Positions 1-9,362 of a DNA stretch of 31,234 nucleotides are shown piece by piece. Source of the stretch: Paraglomus occultum (Eukaryota > Glomeromycota > Glomeromycetes > Paraglomerales > Paraglomeraceae); contig CAJVPJ010000273.1 of NCBI GenBank assembly GCA_910592205.1, positions 1 through 31,234 on the forward strand. Reading direction: 5' to 3'. A program made the position numbers and the translations under genes. Within the stretch, counting starts at the first letter, position 1. Every line of letters begins with the position of its first letter. The notes under the pieces are model-generated. The model worked only from the letters and a program-made list of their open reading frames with translations, was not told the origin of the DNA and did no database searches.

Positions 1-245
1 TTCCACAACGTTTCGATATCTGGCGAATAAATTTTGTTCGCCGATTGTTTCGTTTTTGACAACTTTCTGGACTTCATGGTCTTGGTTAATAGTCCCATTT
101 TGCGGAGTTGATTATTATAAATTATGCCATTGAGCAACAGGCCGAGAACGAAGCCAATAAATACTCCAAAAAAGAATTTTCGCTTGTGAACGTAAGCATT
201 TTTCGCAGCGTTGTTGGTGGAAATTAACAGATTTGTTTTATTGCT
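1..245 (-). CDS. Partial type II membrane-protein-like reading frame, cut by window edge
   Basis: On the minus strand a frame stays open from about 245 to the window edge. It holds a basic stretch (HKRK), a glycine-rich hydrophobic segment with FIGFVLGLLLNG (one likely membrane span) and then a very basic tail (KTMKSRKLSKTK). That order suits a type II membrane protein such as a Golgi glycosyltransferase, but no catalytic part is in the window, so this is only a guess. No in-frame ATG precedes the span after the upstream stop at 246-248, so a spliced first exon or a broken start is likely. A diverged copy lies in inverted orientation at about 13260-13805. The family is not recognised. Confidence 0.35.
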
Positions 246-351
246 TTAAATGATGTATTGATTTGACAATATTTATTGCATTGTGGTTGATTTCTGAAGT
301 TAACCAGTGCTGTTTTTATAATAAACTATCTGTTTGTTCATCATACACTGC

Positions 352-1045
352 GGACGATTATTAGCCAAACGCGAATTTCTGCGCATTGGGGTATTGCACG
401 CTTTTGTATTTAAGATATTGGAAAAGTTTTTTAGTCAACCTCACCCAAAACTTTATTTACTTAAAGTGAACATCAATGTTTAGTATTTTCCCCATTTGCA
501 GCAACAACAACTTAATTTTAGTTGGGCATAAATAATATCGAATTATGGTATACTTTTCGCAAAAGCGCATTGCATTGTTCTTTTACAGATCATATTTTTC
601 GGAGTTTTTCCTGATTTAGAGTGGTAAGTACCGCAAACCCGCTGCAAGTGTTGTATGTTAATTATTTATCATTTTTGGGATTGTTCTGTACTTGACTAGC
701 TAGTTATTTATCGGAATTATGAGGAATAAGCTCTTTAACGAGACTAATTTATGCGCCAAAGCAGAAAATTGGGGTTTTTATTCTGCTCATAACGACATGC
801 TATATTAAGTAAACATTAATATTTCATTTGGACAAGTGATATTAATATAGTAAGTGGTCCAAAAAATAGTTTTTTATTACTTATAAAATTTTTCCAATAT
901 TATAAAAACAAAAGTGTGCAATACTTTTGTCCCCCTGTAGGGGAACAATAGTTACATTGTGAAAAGGTCTAGAAAGTTCCTAGTAATACGTTATTGATAA
1001 AAAAACTGAAAGAATTACAAAAATTAAACTACTTTCTCCACTGAT
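352..1045. other. Intergenic AT-rich stretch, no gene seen
   Basis: No reading frame of convincing composition on either strand. The first part (about 352-420) is weakly similar, inverted, to 13260-13320, so the duplication there probably includes some upstream flank. The rest is AT-rich spacer before the Crinkler relic. Confidence 0.5.
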
Positions 1046-1082
1046 CAGTGTTAGTATTAGTATTAGTATTAGTATTAGTATA
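1046..1082. repeat. (TTAGTA)n microsatellite
   Basis: About five tandem copies of the hexamer TTAGTA stand 40 bases before the start codon of the Crinkler relic. Simple sequence, seen directly. Confidence 0.9.
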
Positions 1083-1483
1083 TCAATATTAAGATTAGCT
1101 CTGAACATTTTCATCTTTGCAATGGCTCCTTTCAACATATGGATCAAGTATGGTGAGAGTGACCCAGTTAAAGTCAAGTTTGTCCAAGGGGATGTTGATG
1201 ACCTGAAGGAGGAGATCAAGAAGAAGCTGGCTAATCAGTTGGGTGAAGTGGATACTAACAATATTAGGCTCTGAAAACATGGGGAAGAGGAGAATCTGGA
1301 GCCAGATGGTTCATAGACAGAACGTTTGGTCTTACAGTGAGCATGCTGCTCAAAGTCATCATCATCCAAGGTAAGTAATAGACATCAAGTGGGAAGGTGG
1401 TGAAAAAAGGAAGCTAGTGGTAATAAGCTTCTGGTTAGAACAAAAAAAGATGTGGGGTGACGCGCTAGCAGCTTCTCAACCAG

Positions 1484-1545
1484 GTAACGACTTTGTGACT
1501 CGGGTGTTGGGGACATAGAGTAGTGTGTACATAGGGTAGAGTAGA
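1484..1545 (+). repeat. Shared Crinkler intron 5' segment, copy 1
   Basis: The first ~60 bases of the intron 1484-1721 begin GTAACGACTTTGTGACTCGG and continue with a GTAGTGTGTACAT block. The same start occurs in the introns at 10506 and 13126 (both minus strand). All three follow a phase-1 exon end. The 3' end (TTGTTGTTTTGAAG) also resembles the end of the 12957-13126 intron. Confidence 0.9.
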
Positions 1546-1940
1546 CGGAGTACATAGCAATATTGGTTGTAACATAGTTTTATTAGAGTGTATACTAAAG
1601 TGGACTTTGTTGGTGCATGATGCTGCATAGGGTAGAGCAGTCATAGTTTTCATACATAGAAGAGAGTAACAAGTTTACTCATGGCCCACTAACCCACTCC
1701 TCATTTTTTGTTGTTTTGAAGAACTCCTAAATGAGGAAAAGCATCTATCATCTATTCCTGTATTCCTCCAACCATTGATTATCCTCCAGATGCTAGTACT
1801 CTGACACGTTCTATGTGTAATGGAGGTCTCTGGCCAGAAAGAATAATTCACTGGAATGGATGTCTTGAAGAAGTAACTCATTTCAGCTTCAATCAAACAG
1901 AGCGAAAGTTTAGTAGGCCCCAATTCATTGAAGGTATAAG

Positions 1941-2120
1941 AGCTCGCGTCAAATACAATGTTGAAACTGCTATGGATTTTAATATCTTTTGTACATTGAA
2001 CTCTCTTTTATCATCATCATTAGGCTTAAGAGCTCGTGTCGAAAATAGTGTTGAAACTGCTATGGAAGTTAATATTTTTCATATATTGAACTCACCTTTG
2101 TCCCCAACATTTGAGTTTTC
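1941..2120 (+). repeat. 90-base in-frame tandem duplication
   Basis: Two adjacent 90-base units (1941-2030, 2031-2120) both begin AGCTCG(C/T)GTC and encode RARV(K/E)xxVETAM(D/E)xNIF and so on. The unit is a multiple of three, so it repeats 30 residues in frame. It lies where the first acidic helix of a PD-(D/E)xK fold would be expected. The copies have diverged, so the duplication is not recent. Confidence 0.9.
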
Positions 2121-2672
2121 AAAACAAAAAGATTCTGACTTTAATCCCGATGACCTGAACATTGGCCTTGGAAAACCAGATTTCACTTGCCAAGAGTATG
2201 ATGGTCCTGATGATCATACAGGAAAAAGGATCATAAGCATAGAAATCAAAAGAGATTGTGTTATGACACAGTTACGTGACATTGCCTTTGATGAAAACTT
2301 TACTGATCATGCAAGTGGTGATTTAGTTAATGTAATCAGTCAGCTATACAACTATATTAATATGGTCGCAGACAAATTACAATATATTCAGGCTGATTAA
2401 CAATCTTTATTGAAACAACTGTAGATTGCATAAATCATATTGTTGAGGTTGTGAAAAGGTCAAGTACAGCAGGATTAAATAAAGCTCAGTGTTATGACAA
2501 TGAAAAAGCTTATAATTATAATAATAATTTGGATCTTAATTCTGTGTTGGGAATTTTCTTTAAGAAATTGAGTGGGTTACAAAAGTATCAGCACTTTTTT
2601 TTTGAAGTAGCTAACCCTGGACTTAGCTGGCACCTAATGGTGCTTTTACTGAAATTCATTTATTATTATTGA

Positions 2673-4132
2673 AACAGTAATTTTATTACTTTGTTAGTTT
2701 TAAATCTTTTCATCTTTTAATTAATATTAAAGAAAAAAATTATAAATTTAACAAAAATAATATTAACACAGACATGAAGCCAAGGAATATTTAAATTATT
2801 ATGAGGGCCTCTCAAGCCAGAGGAGGAAAAAAAATATTCTGATAGAGGCCTTTAAAACCAAATAATAATAACACTTTGGGTAAAACTTTACTTCAAACGC
2901 TGCTGAATTATGGGTTAACTCTTGATGGAAGAGTTTTATTTAACTCTTATTAGTATAACAAAAGGGTGAAACTATTCCTTATCCATTAGTTAATGGTCTG
3001 GGCAGTGATAAACCAATTGAGAACATCACTAGTCAGTTTTATTTGCTGAATCTGATAAAAACATCCAAGCTGCACTGATTAGATTAAATACCAGAGGAGG
3101 AGATGATAGTTAAAACATCAAAGCTTTAGGAAAAAACAACATAATTTTAGTCTCCTTGACAAGCAAACTCAACAAGAAAATAAAGTTTCTGCTGCTGTTA
3201 CTGCTTTAATAATACACCAGGAGTAAATTTAGACCTTATCAAATATGATGCACCAGCCTCAGCCACTATTATGGATCAGTTTTCAAACTGGTTATATATA
3301 ATGGAAATGGCAAATCTCATCTTTCATCCAATTTATTTAAATAATGATTATCAGAATCAAATATCAACCCGTTAAAATATTGTAGATGGTTTATACATTG
3401 GATGATATACCTCTGACCATAATAAAAATACAATGAATTGTAACATTTAATGCCAAAGATAATTCGTCTACATTTGTACGCGCCAGAGTTCACGTTTGTA
3501 GCAAAACTTTATCACTGGACCAAAGCAAGTACAAAACATATTGCCAACTGAAACATATTATCGTTATTGACAACGCGATAATTATTTGGTAATCGACCGA
3601 TCTAGTATTAGATGCAGAAATAACTTATAACTTAATTACTATGAATACTGGTTTGTCGGAAATGGTTACGCAAAAAGTTCGATGATTTACAGGAAGCGAC
3701 CAAACGTCTGATATCAAAAAAGCAACAGACTGCATGGAATAGTGTCAACGAACCACTCAAACAGTTAAATGTACATTTCAGCAACAACTAACTGTTCGGG
3801 TTCAATTGGCAGATATATTTCTAACGAGGGGTCTGACTACACAATAGTATTCAACAAGAAAGTGTATGAGATCAAATTCTTTTCGTTTATTGAAAAGAAG
3901 AGTTGAACCCACTTGATGTTACAAATTGGAATATTACTCATCCGACTTAATTTGAAATAAACATGATTATAAAAACATTGAAAGAAGGGAATATTCGTTT
4001 TACCGAATTCCTCATTAATAATTATAGCTGCCCCTTCGGTATAATGGGGGATTTGACTGCGCTAAGATATGTCTCCAATAGTGCGCTTTTGGACGTCATC
4101 CAACACGTCAACAGAATCCTTTTCTCTTTTCC
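2673..4132. other. AT-rich region with short broken coding-like stretches
   Basis: No intact gene. Several short frames look like decayed protein sequence. One around 2770-2865 (+) reads KEYLNYYEGLSS and continues RRKKNILIEAFKTK. One around 3207-3375 (+) contains PGVNLDLIKYDAPAS and ends at a stop. One around 3640-3790 (+) has two competing frames, one of them coiled-coil-like (FDDLQEATKRLISKKQQ). None is recognised, and each is closed by stops within about 50 codons. I read this as gene or transposon debris. Confidence 0.4.
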
Positions 4133-4336
4133 CTACTCTCTTCGCTTTTGTCTAATATCAAAGGCTTTTCCAAACTTCTTTCCAATCTCAATTGCAAAGC
4201 CACCCAAAGCTGCAAGAGGAACCGTCACTATCCGACCAAGATTACAACCTGGTGAGCTACTACCGCCTGGAGATGTGAAGGGATCTTGCGTTGGATGAGA
4301 AGGCGAGGGCGTATGTTGTGTGGAGCTCGATGGCAT
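4133..4336 (-). CDS. Possible small protein, 67 residues, unknown function
   Basis: ATG at 4336 is preceded by CGTTACC. The frame runs uninterrupted to TAG. The N-terminal half is rich in Ser, Pro and Thr (low complexity). The C-terminal half holds a hydrophobic, glycine-containing segment (LGRIVTVPLAALGGFAIEIG) followed by a basic end (KKFGKAFDIRQKRRE). That layout suits a small membrane-associated or organelle-targeted protein. Base composition is visibly less AT-rich than its flanks, which favours real coding sequence. No family is recognised, and the opposite strand also has an open frame here. Confidence 0.45.
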   Translation of the reverse strand: MPSSSTQHTPSPSHPTQDPFTSPGGSSSPGCNLGRIVTVPLAALGGFAIEIGKKFGKAFDIRQKRRE

Positions 4337-6078
4337 GGTAACGAAATTCGCTTTTAAGATTGAGAAATCTTCCCAATCTTGCGAGTTTTAATGTCACATG
4401 ATACCCTCTGGCTGAAGATTCTTGGGAGAGCTTTTTCGGTATAGCGGATTGAAATCAACGGATTATCCAATCAAAATCTTTCGCCTATAAACAATTCATC
4501 ATAAATGGTTATTTAAGTAAAGATGAACGGTGTAGGCGCTGACGACTGTTCGACACGGAGAACTTTCCAATTGCATCTTCACTTTTACAGGGACTTGATA
4601 ATAAACCTTTTTTCTATAATCTCATCGCATCAGAAATCGCGACAGCAATGAATTCCGTTAATTAAGCAGCACTAATAATATCAAACACATGCTGAATAAT
4701 ATATTAATATGTAACAAGGTGAATATTTATTATGTGACATAAAATGAGAGGAATGTTGCACCAGCGGTTACGACCGGTGATTATGAAGAAAGTTTGTATT
4801 TACGGTCCGTCTTAACGCTGTTCAGTGAGAGCTCTATTAGAGGATAGTTTACATACTGTACATCGCGAACGTAGAAAGATCGCTCTACTTTGTAACCGCT
4901 TGAGAACGTAGTGAGGTATATTAACGTTTCTTAGAAAGTCGTTTGATTTAGGGTAATTTTAAAGCCGATCGACGTTCGATGATTTATATTAATTTTGGCT
5001 GGTGCATCAGTGGTGCACCAACCGAAATTAATATCGATTTGGGGGGAAATTTTTTAAATGCCGGTCAAGATTCGAGTGTTGGGGTTGAAGCAGGTGTAGT
5101 TATACTAATACGCATTTCCCATCACAGGCGCAGAATTATCGTTTCGTGACGATTTTCAGTCACAGTGTGAACGCTACAACTAACTTAGAATATTATTCGT
5201 TCTTAGAAAAGTCATACGATTATTTCATTAATATTAATTGTCTCCCGTCACGGTAAAAATATATGAGAAGCTCGAATCCCATCATCAAAAGACTCATGCT
5301 TGATATGCTTGATACAGTATGTTTGATATAATTAAATTTTGACATATTAGATAGATCTTAAAGTATTGCAAGTTCGGTTACTCACCCATTACTGCATTAT
5401 AAAACGCGGTAGATGTAATGACCAACGATACGTAACATATTCAGCCAAGGGGTCCGTAATAATATATCCCAAAAAGATATAAACGAGGGGACGACCGTAG
5501 TTCTGAATACTAGAATGAATCAAATCGCCCTTATCAAAAATAGCGGTGAAACGAATTGTAATGTCGAATCAAACAAATTGACTCTAGAATTAGCTACTCT
5601 CGAACGGAATGTGGCTTTCTAGTCATTATTAAAAAAGATAAACAATTAGCAATCATTAATGCTATGTTTTTCTACTACAATTTCAATAGGCATCAATGTT
5701 TGACTCTGCTCTCTACCGATAGGATCAAGACGATTTTCCTAATATATATAGCGGCTCACGACTATACCAGAGAAGAATTAGTAACAGAGTATAAAAACTA
5801 CTCTTACTCTCGATCATTGTTTACACATTTAGGATAGTACGCGTATTGCTTTTATTTTGGTAGTATAAATTTTACAGGTTCTGATTTAGTATAAAATGTT
5901 TTATCAAAACTGAACACGTTAATTTACAGTAACGTTACTGTAAGTTAGTCGATAAGATACTGAATCGCTAGTATTGCCATTAAGCTTATCTTTCGCCTTA
6001 CACACTAGTCTGGTGTAAGCCGGTGCTGATGAATTATCTTACAAGAATAATTAATAACATTATTGCTGTAATTATACT
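4337..6078. other. Intergenic region, no gene seen; possible old LTR debris
   Basis: No convincing coding frame on either strand. Short resemblances to the LTR at 12082-12825 are visible: GTTGCACCAG followed by GCGGT near 4755, and an AAAGATATAAACG TATA-like block near 5474. They are too short to define an element. A near-perfect hairpin lies at 4986-5034. Confidence 0.4.
4986..5034. repeat. Inverted repeat, 24-base arms with one-base loop
   Basis: The arms 4986-5009 and 5011-5034 are reverse complements except at three positions, and all three differences are C/T transitions. The arms read ATATTAATTT(T/C)GG(C/T)TGGTGCA and so on. It could be the core of a small foldback element; no coding context. 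Confidence 0.85.
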
Positions 6079-6273
6079 TTACAATACAAAGACTAAACCG
6101 CTTCCGATCATGCCGACATCACCGTTATTATCATCACCTACAAGTGTGATAAACGCTTTAATCAACTTTGGAAATAAATCAGTATTCACCAAGCTGTGTT
6201 CATGGCCGTCCGTAAAAATTGTCTCCCCATTCACCATGTTGAGGTGACAACATGTCGGGCGGGAGAGCAGCAT
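6079..6273 (-). CDS. Possible small reading frame, unknown function
   Basis: ATG at 6273 opens 64 codons ending VGMIGSGLVFVL. The frame is also open further upstream, to about 6300, where CAG at about 6302 could be a splice acceptor, so this may be the last exon of a longer gene. It contains NGETIFTDGHEHSLVN and KLIKAFITLVGDDNN, which look protein-like rather than random. A candidate upstream exon (ATGATCAAG near 6390, donor GTAAGT) does not join in phase, so the model is unresolved. It lies about 230 bases downstream of TFB1M on the same strand. Not recognised. Confidence 0.3.
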   Translation of the reverse strand: MLLSRPTCCHLNMVNGETIFTDGHEHSLVNTDLFPKLIKAFITLVGDDNNGDVGMIGSGLVFVL

Positions 6274-6503
6274 ATGACGATTTACCGTTAACTCTTTTAA
6301 ATCTGCCTCTTATAAATGTCGTAATATCTTGATTGCCATTAATCCACTTACTGGTTTAGATGACATAGCAGTCACGAACTTGATCATCAAGAAATAGATA
6401 AGAGACAATTAAAAAACATTTCCTAACATTTAATTTTTTTCTTCATGAACACATTACAAGAAAAACGTGTTCTATTCTCATTCAGTGTGCATAACTACTG
6501 TTT

Positions 6504-8195
6504 TCAGCATACAACACCTTTCTCATGAAACATCTTTGCCAATTGGCAAAACTGTTCTGTGGAAATATCTTGTGGTCGCATCAACGCATTCCAATTTAGG
6601 TTTTCTTGGATCTCTAATAAAAGTGGCTTGTGAAGTGAATGCATCTCGTCATGCAGTTTTCTTGGAGTTGTAGGATAGTGTTAGAAAGTGATGGGGAGAA
6701 AAGTAAATCAGGAAATAGAAGAGTGTCAGTACTAAATTAAATGCAAGCATTCAATTGATGTAAGCATATAACTGACTTGAAGGTTGCTCGAACGGTTTTC
6801 CTTTTCTGGTTGAAAAAGTATCGGGATACTTGTTCAAGCGATTCTATTGGAGCTGATGTATACAAATAACCATATTAATTGCTTGATAGTTGTCCCGTAT
6901 AAATATCTATCCAACTTTTTTATAGTCAAAAGCATATGTTTATGGTTCCTTACATTGCAACATTGGTTCTGTCAACGGTTTCAAACTGACCACAGCAGCA
7001 TTTATCTGTGTTATGAAGGGAAAATAGGGAATCAGATTAAAGCATGGATTCGTCATGCACACTCATCTTAATGGACTTACATCTGGTTTCGGAATAAACA
7101 CTTTGCTTGGCACTTGATAAACTCTCTTTGCCTCGCATACACTCTGCACCATTACTGACAGTCTGCATCTGGATGGCGTTGATTTGGCTGCTACTATTCT
7201 CTATAGTAATAGGAAGTACAAAAAGCGTGAGGTATGTATAACGTGACGCATAGCACACCATAATGCCAGCATTCCAATGCTGATCTAGATAGCTTACGTC
7301 TGCAACTTCCATTTGAAACATCAAGGTCATGGTAATATTTGGTTTGCTAAAAATTCCCGACTTTTTAGATGCCATTGATAGCCATTGCATAAGTAGCGGA
7401 GTTGCTATGTTGAATGGAAGATTGCCAATCAAATGGATAGCTGTGGTGTGATCCAGAATAATGGATGAATAAAAACATAAGCTGTGATATGGACTCTAGC
7501 ATGATAACATTCTACCTTCTTGATCGGCTTCTTTCAGATATTGAAGAAATTGTTTATGGTCTGTGGTCAATATATCACCTTCAAGGACCTATTGTTGAGA
7601 GGAAAATTCATTAATACTAATGCTGCAGATAAAGTAGAAAATTTCATCATCGTATTAGTACCTACTTTCAAGACATCATCACTCTCTTTTGACAGCAGCT
7701 GATCGGATCAAGTCAGTGTATATCTGATCGGTTTTATAAACTCAAGATAATGTATATATTGGTATGTCATACAGATAGACTGCTCATAAATCTCTTATCT
7801 TTTTCTACTGCAACGACATTTTTGACTCCAGTGTCTATTATAGAACGAGTGAGAATACCAGGACCTATAAATATAATGAATAACAACTGTGATTAACTAG
7901 TCTTTATTTTCTTGCATAACTTTTTGTGTAATTAACATTACCCGGCCCGACTTCAACAACCAAAGAGTCATTCTGTTTGATACCAGCCTTTGAAACTATT
8001 TTATCTGCAATAACAGAATCGTTATCATTACTAGTGAAATAGTTATTCGGGCAATCCAATGACCATGCCGAACGCTTATCAAATACCAGTTACATTCTTA
8101 TCAAATATAAAATTTTGACTGAGGTTTTCCTGTGCGCGTATTCCGTACATTTTCATAATGTCTCGTGCTTTAGGCAGTTTAGAAAGTTTCGACAT
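6504..8195 (-). CDS. TFB1M: Mitochondrial rRNA adenine N6-dimethyltransferase (TFB1M/KsgA/Dim1 family), 10 exons
   Basis: Expected to dimethylate the two adjacent adenines in the 3' stem-loop of mitochondrial small-subunit rRNA using SAM; some family members also act as mitochondrial transcription factors. Exons: 8195-8087, 8004-7942, 7864-7773, 7698-7666, 7588-7516, 7440-7298, 7200-7081, 7005-6954, 6852-6777, 6660-6504. All introns are GT-AG, 74-116 bases, and every junction keeps frame, giving 305 residues (human TFB1M has 346). Motifs in order: LSQNFIFD (about 25-32), SAM motif I EVGPGPG (54-60), acidic VEKD (77-80), EGDI (102-105), catalytic NLPF (130-133), FQMEVADR, RLSVM, VFIPKPD, and a C-terminal RPQDIS like the RPRQLS of human TFB1M. 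Nothing is broken, although the flanks are full of pseudogenes. Start chosen as the only in-frame ATG before the conserved SQNF block. No exon is long, so the gene is invisible to simple ORF calling. Confidence 0.92.
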
Positions 8196-8397
8196 TGTAT
8201 TCGACTTGAATCAACAGCAAGATCGTCAACTCCAATTTTATGTCGTACATACTGGATTTAGTTTTTATTGGACAATTAGGCTTTACTAACCCTAAGCGGT
8301 TAACTATTAATTCGCAAGCCTATTATTATGTTCAAATGTTATGTCTTACAATAGCAAATAAAAATCGTAATGTCACGAAAATCTCCACGAGATAAGA

Positions 8398-8570
8398 AGT
8401 AAACGTACGCTTATTAGTACGCGTTTTCTTTTTAAGACGTCGGCTGGCAGTTATTTCTCCACCATTCATTGCTTTCAGCTGGGGCCATTAAAAATATATC
8501 TTGTTCGGATTTAGAGAGAACTTGAAATGCCTCACGTAACTCGGCAAACCTTTCTCTCGGTATCATTTTC
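8398..8570 (-). pseudogene. Transposase-like gene fragment, copy 1
   Basis: On the minus strand this reads RFAELREAFQVLSKSEQDIF, then after a one-base shift LKAMNGGEITASRRLKKKTR. It is closely similar to 11062-11220 in the same orientation. The order (FL.AQL-like helix, then a basic RRLKK block) resembles the N-terminal part of an uncharacterised eukaryotic transposase-like family. I cannot name the superfamily. Only about 170 bases remain, so it is a fragment. It ends about 200 bases upstream of the TFB1M start codon, so it may overlap that promoter region. Confidence 0.6.
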
Positions 8571-9362
8571 GAGCAATTACATTTGCAACCTATCTCCAAA
8601 GAACGTATTGTTTTTCATATTCGGTTTAAGCGCTATATTCGTTATTTAACATACACAGATAGTCCTATATATTAATTTTTACTACTTTGTTATTTTTACG
8701 ATTGTATCAGCAATGTACTTTTGCTTATGTTAAAAATCATGCGTGATGCTGAGTGACCTGCTTTTTAATCGAATTTAAAAAATTGTCTGCTCCAAAAAAA
8801 TTTACTAAGAATCAGAACCTATACTAAAAACGAAGTAAAAAATACAGGATATGTTAGCAATGTTATCAATTGATTCTGATGAATGGGTATTCGTGATAAT
8901 TAATAACAACGATTAGTTTATGGTCCATTAGAGACTGTATATTTTTTAATTGTAACTGACAAATGTATGGTTATTCGAAACATCACAAACCCTTTTTTCA
9001 CTACCATTCTTCTATGCGACAGGGTAAAAGAGACACAATGAATAAATTGAGACGTGTTATTAGCAAATGCATCTTGTAGATCGCAAAATTCGTTAGCTTT
9101 AACACTGTATGAACCATTCACTGAAAAGCCGCTGTATGCACATACTTAACAGCAAATGCAGTAACTGGGTAATGATAGTTAAATAATACTAATACATAAA
9201 TATCACACAGGAATATTTCATGACAGTAACCAATTTGGTATTTTATTGCGAGGACTTAACAAGCAACACTAATTTATACAACATATTCTATAAAACTGAT
9301 TGTTCAAATATCTAAATCTGTGTCTCTAAATCTTCGGGAATAGGACTTCCAATAAGTATATG
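8571..9362. other. Intergenic AT-rich stretch, no gene seen
   Basis: One 67-codon minus-strand frame (8918-9121) has no recognisable motif and AT-driven composition; I do not support it as a gene. Nothing else stands out. Confidence 0.5.

Larger units (their letters stand above)
1122..2672 (+). pseudogene. Crinkler-type effector relic: ubiquitin-like header plus PD-(D/E)xK nuclease-like domain
   Basis: ATG at 1122 opens the N-terminal domain typical of Crinklers in Glomeromycotina (WIKYGESDPVKVKF, then GDVDDLKEEI). It breaks at an in-frame TGA (1272-1274) and again near 1314, where the frame shifts, though recognisable header sequence continues to a donor at 1371. A short exon (1439-1483) ends in phase 1 at the shared intron (1484-1721). 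Next comes an effector part, with a frame change near 1780, a 30-residue tandem duplication, and a nuclease-like core: PDF (Asp codon 2179-2181) about 20 residues before IEIKR, fitting PD-(D/E)xK. A further shift near 2400 carries recognisable frame on to 2672. Members of this class are modular secreted or intracellular effectors with a header and a nuclease or kinase C-terminus. Here at least two stops or shifts in the header and two in the C-terminal part make it a pseudogene. The nuclease assignment is from motif spacing only. Confidence 0.75.

Noticed and set aside
5260-5290. CTCGAATCCC resembling a tRNA T-arm
   Set aside because: No matching D-arm, anticodon arm or acceptor stem could be found upstream or on the other strand. 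No tRNA or rRNA gene is supported anywhere in the window.
7037-7432. A single 131-codon minus-strand protein starting MIGNLPFN
   Set aside because: It reads through introns 6 and 7 of the spliced TFB1M gene. Only 7298-7440 and 7081-7200 are exons, the second in a different frame.
8918-9121. 67-codon minus-strand frame
   Set aside because: AT-driven composition, no motif, no splice context.
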